Assembly (NCBI GenBank): GCA_948144175.1
Contig: CANXME010000105.1
Coordinates: 1,570,001 to 1,634,000, forward strand
From: Closterium sp. NIES-65
Taxonomy: Eukaryota > Streptophyta > Zygnematophyceae > Desmidiales > Closteriaceae
Direction of reading: 5' to 3'
Length of the DNA stretch: 64,000 nt
Shown here: positions 58,909 through 64,000 of the stretch, in pieces
Position numbering within the stretch: position 1 is the stretch's first letter
Layout: each line of letters opens with the position of its first letter
The notes under the pieces: model-generated
The model's input: only the letters and a program-made list of their open reading frames with translations
Database searches by the model: none
What the model was told of the DNA's origin: nothing
Made by a program: the position numbers and the translations under genes

Positions 58909-61900
58909 TGTCAAACATTATATGTTTGTGTGGTTCTAGGCTGTAGTGGGTCACACCATAGGGGGTACACCAGTTTAGGGTTTCATATTTGTACTGTTGT
59001 TCTTGCTAGTCACAAACATTTCCTGTTTCTCATTCTGACATGGTATCAGAGCCGAGTGGAGGTGGAGACCTGACAGTGTGCCCGACGGGACAGCAGGACA
59101 AGGAAGGACAGTAGAGGAGGTCGCAATGACCGGACCCCCAGAGGGGTCAGCGAGCGAGACAGCAACTGGTCGAGCAAGGGGCTCAAGAGCAGTGCGGTCA
59201 CGAAAGAAACAGCGCGAAGCGCCTGAGTCTAGAGTGAAGGTGTGCAGTGCCTCAGTGGACTCACTAGTACCTGGGGTGGCGGACACACTAGCACCTAGAG
59301 CAGTAGCCTCACTAGCACCTGGGGCAGCAGACACGCAAGCACCTAGGGCTGCAGCCTCACTCGTGCGGATGCCTGGGTCAGGCGGAACACACAGGTACTT
59401 GTCCTCCTCTCGCCTTAGAGTGTCCGCCGTCTGTCCAGTCACAGCCACAGTTACCGCCTGCCTCCCCACTCCCTGTGCCTACTCCTTACACTGGTCCGAC
59501 TGGAGGTCTTGCTGAGAGACGTGAGCCTGCGTCACGTCCTGTGTCACCTGCGTCTCGTCGAGCGTCGCCTGGTCGTGCCACTACCACTAGTAGTCGTGTC
59601 CAGCGTCAGCGTCCTCCTGCTGTCCCAGGCACTCACCAGATGGCACTTCGTCAGTCCACTGCTCCACAGCGTGTCGCTCTCCCGTCGCCTCCTGCGTCCT
59701 CTCTTCCTGCTCTTGCTGACCCGGAGTCAGACACCCTTCGCGCTGCCAGTCCTACTGTCACACGTCTCCTGGCTACAGTTGTCACTGACCCTTCCTTTGA
59801 GTCCGCTGCTGCGTCTGCCTTAGTCACTGAGCTTGTCGACTTTGCAGCTGCGTGTCGTCTGGACTACGCTGCGAGTCTTGTTGCTGAGTCTGAGTCTGTC
59901 TGTCCTCCGTCCGTCGGGGGTGAGTGTGCTCTTGGCACGGACGTTCTTGAGGACAGACAGGAGGAGTTTAGTTGCCTTGCCGCTGCTTTGCCCCATCTCG
60001 TGTCCATGCTTGTTGCCCCTGAGGGAGACCCGGATGCACCAAACATCCCGACCCCACGCTCTTACGCAGAGGCGATGGCCGGTCCCTACTCCTCTCAGTG
60101 GCAGTCAGCCATGGACACAGAGATGGCTTCCTGGAAGTCCACTGGCACCTACGTCGACGAGGTTCCCCCACCTGGGGCGAACATCGTCAGTGGCATGTGG
60201 ATTTTCAGGGTGAAGCGGCCACCGGGCTCTCCGCCTGTCTTCAAGGCGCGTTACGTTGCACGAGGCTTCAGTCAGCGAGAGGGAGTTGACTTCTTCCAGA
60301 CCTTCTCCCCGACCCCGAAGATGACCACTCTTCGGGTTCTGCTACACGTCGCCGCTCAGCGTGACTACGAGCTCCACTCTCTTGACTTCAGCACAGCTTT
60401 CTTGCAGGGCAGCCTGCACGAGGAGATCTGGCTGCGCCGCCCACCTGGCTTCACTGGGTCGTTTCCTCCTGGTACCCAGTGGAGCCTCAGGCGACCAGTC
60501 TACGGTCTCCGCCAGGCGCCACGTGAGTGGCACGACACACTGAGGACTACACTTGCGGTTCTTGGGTTCGCTCCTTCTACTGCTGACCCGTCGCTGTTTC
60601 TACGCACCGACACCTCACTGCCGCCGTTCTACATCCTCGTGTACGTCGACGACTTGGTCTTTGCCACTTCTAACACAGCTGGTCTCGCTCACGTGAAGTC
60701 CGAGCTGCAGAAGAGACACACGTGCACAGACCTGGGTGAACTGACAAGCTATCTTGGCTTGCGGATCACTCGGGACAGAGCACGGCGCACCATCACCTTG
60801 ACTCAGTCACACATGGTGCAGCAGGTCCTTCAGCGCTTCGGCTTCACGTACTCCTCGCCTCAGTCCACTCCTCTGCCTACGGGACACTCGCTCTCAGCTC
60901 TGCCTTTGGATGAGTCCGTAGAGCCGAGTGGTCCGTATCCAGAGCTTGTGGGCTGCCTCATGTACCTGATGACCTGCACTCGACCTGACCTTGCATACCC
61001 TCTCAGCATCTTAGCACGCTATGTCGCTCCCGGCCGTCACCGGAAGGAGCACATGGATGCAGCTAAGAGGGTGTTGCGCTACTTGTGCAGTACGTCGGGC
61101 ATGGGGCTAGTGCTTGGAGGGGGAGACCGGCCTGTTCTCACTGGGCACTCAGACGCTTCTTGGGCAGACGACCAGGCTACTCAGCGGTCGTCTCAAGGTT
61201 ACACCTTCAGTCTTGGCTCTGGCTCTGTCTCTTGGCGTTCTACTCGTTCCTCTTCTGTTCTCGGCTCCAGCTGTGAGGCTGAGATCTACGCCACGGCCAT
61301 GGCTGCCCAGGAGCTTCGCTGGCTCACCTACCTGCTGACTAACCTTGGAGAGCAGCCTCGTTCTCCTCCAGTGCTGTACGTCGACAACAAGGCAACCATA
61401 GCCTTGTGTCAGGAGCACAGACTGGAGCACAGGACGAAGCACATTGCTCTGCGTTACTTTCTAGCTCGAGAGCTACAGCAGCGTGGTCAGCTTCTTCTGC
61501 GTTACGTGGCCACTGAGGCCAACACTGCTGATGTGTTCACCAAGGCGCTTCCGCCTGTTGACCATCAGCGTTTTTGCACTCTTCTAGGCCTTGTGCCGAC
61601 TGTTCCTCACTTGCTTACTTCTTGACCTTGCCTGTACTGTGATCATTATATATATACCTGCATGTTTGCCCTTGCTAGGTTGTGATCATTGTACCTCTTG
61701 CTCTGTTATAAAACTGCATGTGAACTGGTCTTGTGACCGCTTACTTGTGCTCGGAATTTGTGTGGAATCCTCGAGATCCACCCTGAGCTTGTTTGCCTTG
61801 CTTTGCCTTGACTGGTCTTGTGACCCCTAGGTCTCCCCACTTTGCCTATGGGGGTGTGTCAAACATTATATGTTTGTGTGGTTCTAGGCTGTAGTGGGTC

Positions 61901-61988
61901 ACACCATAGGGGGTACACCAGTTTAGGGTTTCATATTTGTACTGTTGTTCTTGCTAGTCACAAACATTTCCTGTTTCTCATTCTGACA
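58909..61988 (+). mobile_element. Ty1/Copia element E, short and rearranged, inserted in the satellite
   Basis: LTRs of 132 bp at 58909-59040 and 61857-61988 are identical by eye. The flanks are TTTTT on both sides (58904-58908 and 61989-61993), a likely target duplication within T runs. The primer site TGGTATCAGAGCC starts at 59041. The interior is only 2.8 kb. A gag-protease-like piece reads on the minus strand at about 59050-59400, followed by a + strand reverse transcriptase-RNase H region. It cannot encode a full element, yet it is the youngest by LTR identity. LTRs are a diverged subfamily relative to A, C and D. Confidence 0.9.
59475..61625 (+). pseudogene. Reverse transcriptase-RNase H region of Copia element E
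   Basis: A continuous frame of 716 codons. The N-terminal part corresponds to the integrase-RT linker (TGGLAERREPASRP, PGTHQMALRQS). Reverse transcriptase has FKARYVARGF, DFSTAFLQG and YVDDLVFA (about 60240-60665). RNase H has DASW and YVDNKAT (about 61150-61400), ending ...LGLVPTVPHLLTS. No integrase lies in this frame. Confidence 0.88.
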
Positions 61989-63005
61989 TTTTTTAGCCCT
62001 ATTTAATACATATTTCCCTATTTTATCCATTTCCCTATCCATAGGAACTGTTTTGAGCTCATTCGCACAACTACGCAGCACGTGACACTTGTTTGTGCGT
62101 TCGATGGCCTGAATCTGTGCAAGGATAGGCCAGTACGCAACATGTCACCATTTACTCGTCGATATGGTTTTGTAACCCCTATTCCTTCACATAGTTCCCT
62201 AGTTTATCCATTTCCCTAGCCATAGAAGCTGGTTTGAGCTCATTCGCACAACTACGCAGCACGTGACGCATGCTTGTACGTTCGATGGCCTGAAACTGTT
62301 CAAGGATAGGCCAGTACGCAACATGTCACCGTTTCATCGTTTGGTTGTTTTTTTCAGCACCATTTCTTCACATATTCAGGTACTCTATTCAATTAAATTG
62401 CCATAGGAACTGGTTTGACATAATTCGCACAACTACGCAGCACGTGACGCTTGTTTGTTCGTTCGATGGCCTGACACTGTGCAAGGAAAGGCCAGTACGC
62501 AACATGTCACCGTTTCAACATATGGATGTTTTTTTTAGCCCTATTTATTCACATATTTCCCTAGTTCATTCATTTCCCTAGCCATATGAACTGGTTTGAG
62601 CTCATTTGCACAACTATGCAGCACGTGACGCTTGTTTGTGCGTTTGATGGCCTGAATCTGTGCAAGGGTAGGCCTGTATGCACATGTCACCGTTTAATCG
62701 TCTATATGGTTTTTTTTGCCCTATTTGTTCACATGATTCCCTAGTTTATCCATTTCTCTAGCCATAGGAGCTGGTTTGAGCGCATTCGCACAACTACGCA
62801 GCACGTGATGCATGTTTGTACGTTCGATGGCCTGAAACTGTTCAAGGATAGGCCAGTACGCAACATGTCACCGTTTCATCATTTGGTTGGTATTTTTACC
62901 ACCATTTCTTCACACATTCAGGTATTTCATTCAATTACCTTGCCATAAGAACTAGTTTGAGCTCATTTGCACAACTACGCAGCACGTGACCCTTGTTTGT
63001 GTGTG
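61989..63005 (+). repeat. ~180-bp satellite array, right part (about 6 monomers)
   Basis: Monomer starts (CCATAGGAACTGG or variants) fall near 62039, 62220, 62402, 62583, 62762 and 62941, a regular spacing of about 180 bp. Each monomer has a CACGTGAC box. This size is close to nucleosomal repeat length and typical of plant centromeric or pericentromeric satellites. Confidence 0.92.
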
Positions 63006-63760
63006 GGTTGGGGCGTAACGGTGCAATGATAGCAGAATATGGCTTCCTATCCAAGACATAGCATGGAAAACCTATCTAGCCTTATTGGATTGATCAGAAA
63101 ATGATAGGAGGGTCTATATATAGTGTCAGAGACTCTCATATAATTTGTAGAGCATTATGACAAGGTTTGATTGGTTGTTTGCACTAGAACACAATAACAG
63201 GCAATCTTGCACAAGATTCTAGCTTTCATTCCATAACATTACATGGCAAACCTACCTAGCCTTCATGGATTGATCTGAAAATGATATGGTGGTGTTAAAT
63301 TAGTGTCATGAGACTCTCCTGAGTTTTATGACAAGGTTTGGCTTGTGGCGGGAACTAAAATCCAAAAGCATGTAAATCTGCTGCAAAATCTGACTTCTCT
63401 CCATATCATTCCATGGAAAGCCTAACTTTCCTTTTGGATTTACCTGAAAATTGTAGGGGGGTCTTTCAATAGTGTCAAGAGACTCCTCAATGAATTACAA
63501 AGCTTTATGGCAAGGTTTAGTTTGCGTTTTAACATCAATACTAGGCATCGGCCACCATGGCAGAAACCATCACCCTACACCTATCTCTGCTTTCTGGATT
63601 GAGCTGAACATTGGTAGGGGATGTGGAAATATTGTCAAGAGGCTCCCCTTCGAAAATCAGAGCATTTGGACCAGAATACATTGGTCTGTAAACCTTCGTC
63701 CAAACGAGGCAATGTCGTCGAAATCTCATGCAGGTTAGTGAGACAACCAAATATGCAGAT
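63006..63760 (+). repeat. Second, diverged tandem repeat (about 4 units of 160-180 bp)
   Basis: Units share CATGGAAAACCTA.CTAGCCTT, GGATTGATCTGAAAATGAT, GTGTCA.GAGACTC and TATGACAAGGTTTG. Copies of the GGATT...GAAAAT box lie near 63087, 63267, 63436 and 63595. It adjoins the 180-bp array but is a different sequence. Confidence 0.8.
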
Positions 63761-64000
63761 GCAGACTGCCACCATAGGAGGTAATATGCGCAGCACATAC
63801 TTCTAATAAAACAAAAATCAATATTGAAGTAATCACATGTCCATGATCGCCATATAATGAGTTGTCATGTGCCAAGAGCTTCGTCGGTATAGCTTGGTCT
63901 TTGTGAATTTCACCCCAGAAATTTATATGTTATAGAACAGTAGAGGAGGTCCAAGGGAGATGGTAGAGCCATCAAAATGATGATTTGAGCCACAAACCAA
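63761..64000. other. Right edge, no feature seen
   Basis: AT-rich sequence with no protein-like frame or repeat that I can identify. Confidence 0.4.

Overview
The window is eukaryotic nuclear DNA, most likely from a green plant or streptophyte alga. The evidence is a tRNA-Met(CAU) gene with an anticodon-loop intron, GC-rich host genes with plant-like splice signals, and chromodomain Ty3/Gypsy and Ty1/Copia elements whose primer sites resemble the initiator tRNA-Met type. The species cannot be fixed from sequence alone.

Layout. (1) 0-20.4 kb is host DNA. It holds three members of one MYND zinc-finger family: the tail of gene A (+, left edge), gene B (-, 1.98-6.36 kb) and gene C (-, 14.62-18.74 kb). 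Small broken pieces of further copies lie at 18.8 and 19.0 kb. Between B and C are several minisatellites (12, 17, 21 and 24 bp units), a tRNA-Met gene, a probable solo LTR and a hAT-like element. A second hAT-like element lies at 19.8 kb. (2) 20.46-33.71 kb is one young Ty3/Gypsy chromovirus with a 5-bp target duplication. It carries a solo Copia LTR and a complete 7.5-kb Copia insertion (element A), which itself carries another solo LTR. (3) 33.8-34.0 kb holds a host exon related to the start of gene C, followed by an unrecognised GC-rich segment (34.3-35.1 kb). (4) 35.1-50.1 kb is an old Copia (B) hit by a 1.2-kb non-autonomous LTR element and by Copia C. (5) 50.3-50.8 kb holds a second host piece related to gene C. 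(6) 51.2-58.5 kb is Copia D in reverse orientation. (7) 58.55-63.0 kb is a ~180-bp satellite array interrupted by a rearranged, very young Copia (E). A second diverged tandem repeat runs to about 63.75 kb.

How it fits together. The host content is a locally duplicating MYND family whose best copy (gene C) seems to start with a ubiquitin-like domain and to carry two related Cys-rich modules before the C-terminal MYND finger. Most of the right two-thirds is a nested pile of LTR elements. By LTR identity the order is roughly B (oldest), then D, then Gypsy, A and C, then the 1.2-kb element and E (LTRs identical). The satellite at the right end suggests heterochromatin. No CRISPR, bacterial operon or rRNA was seen.
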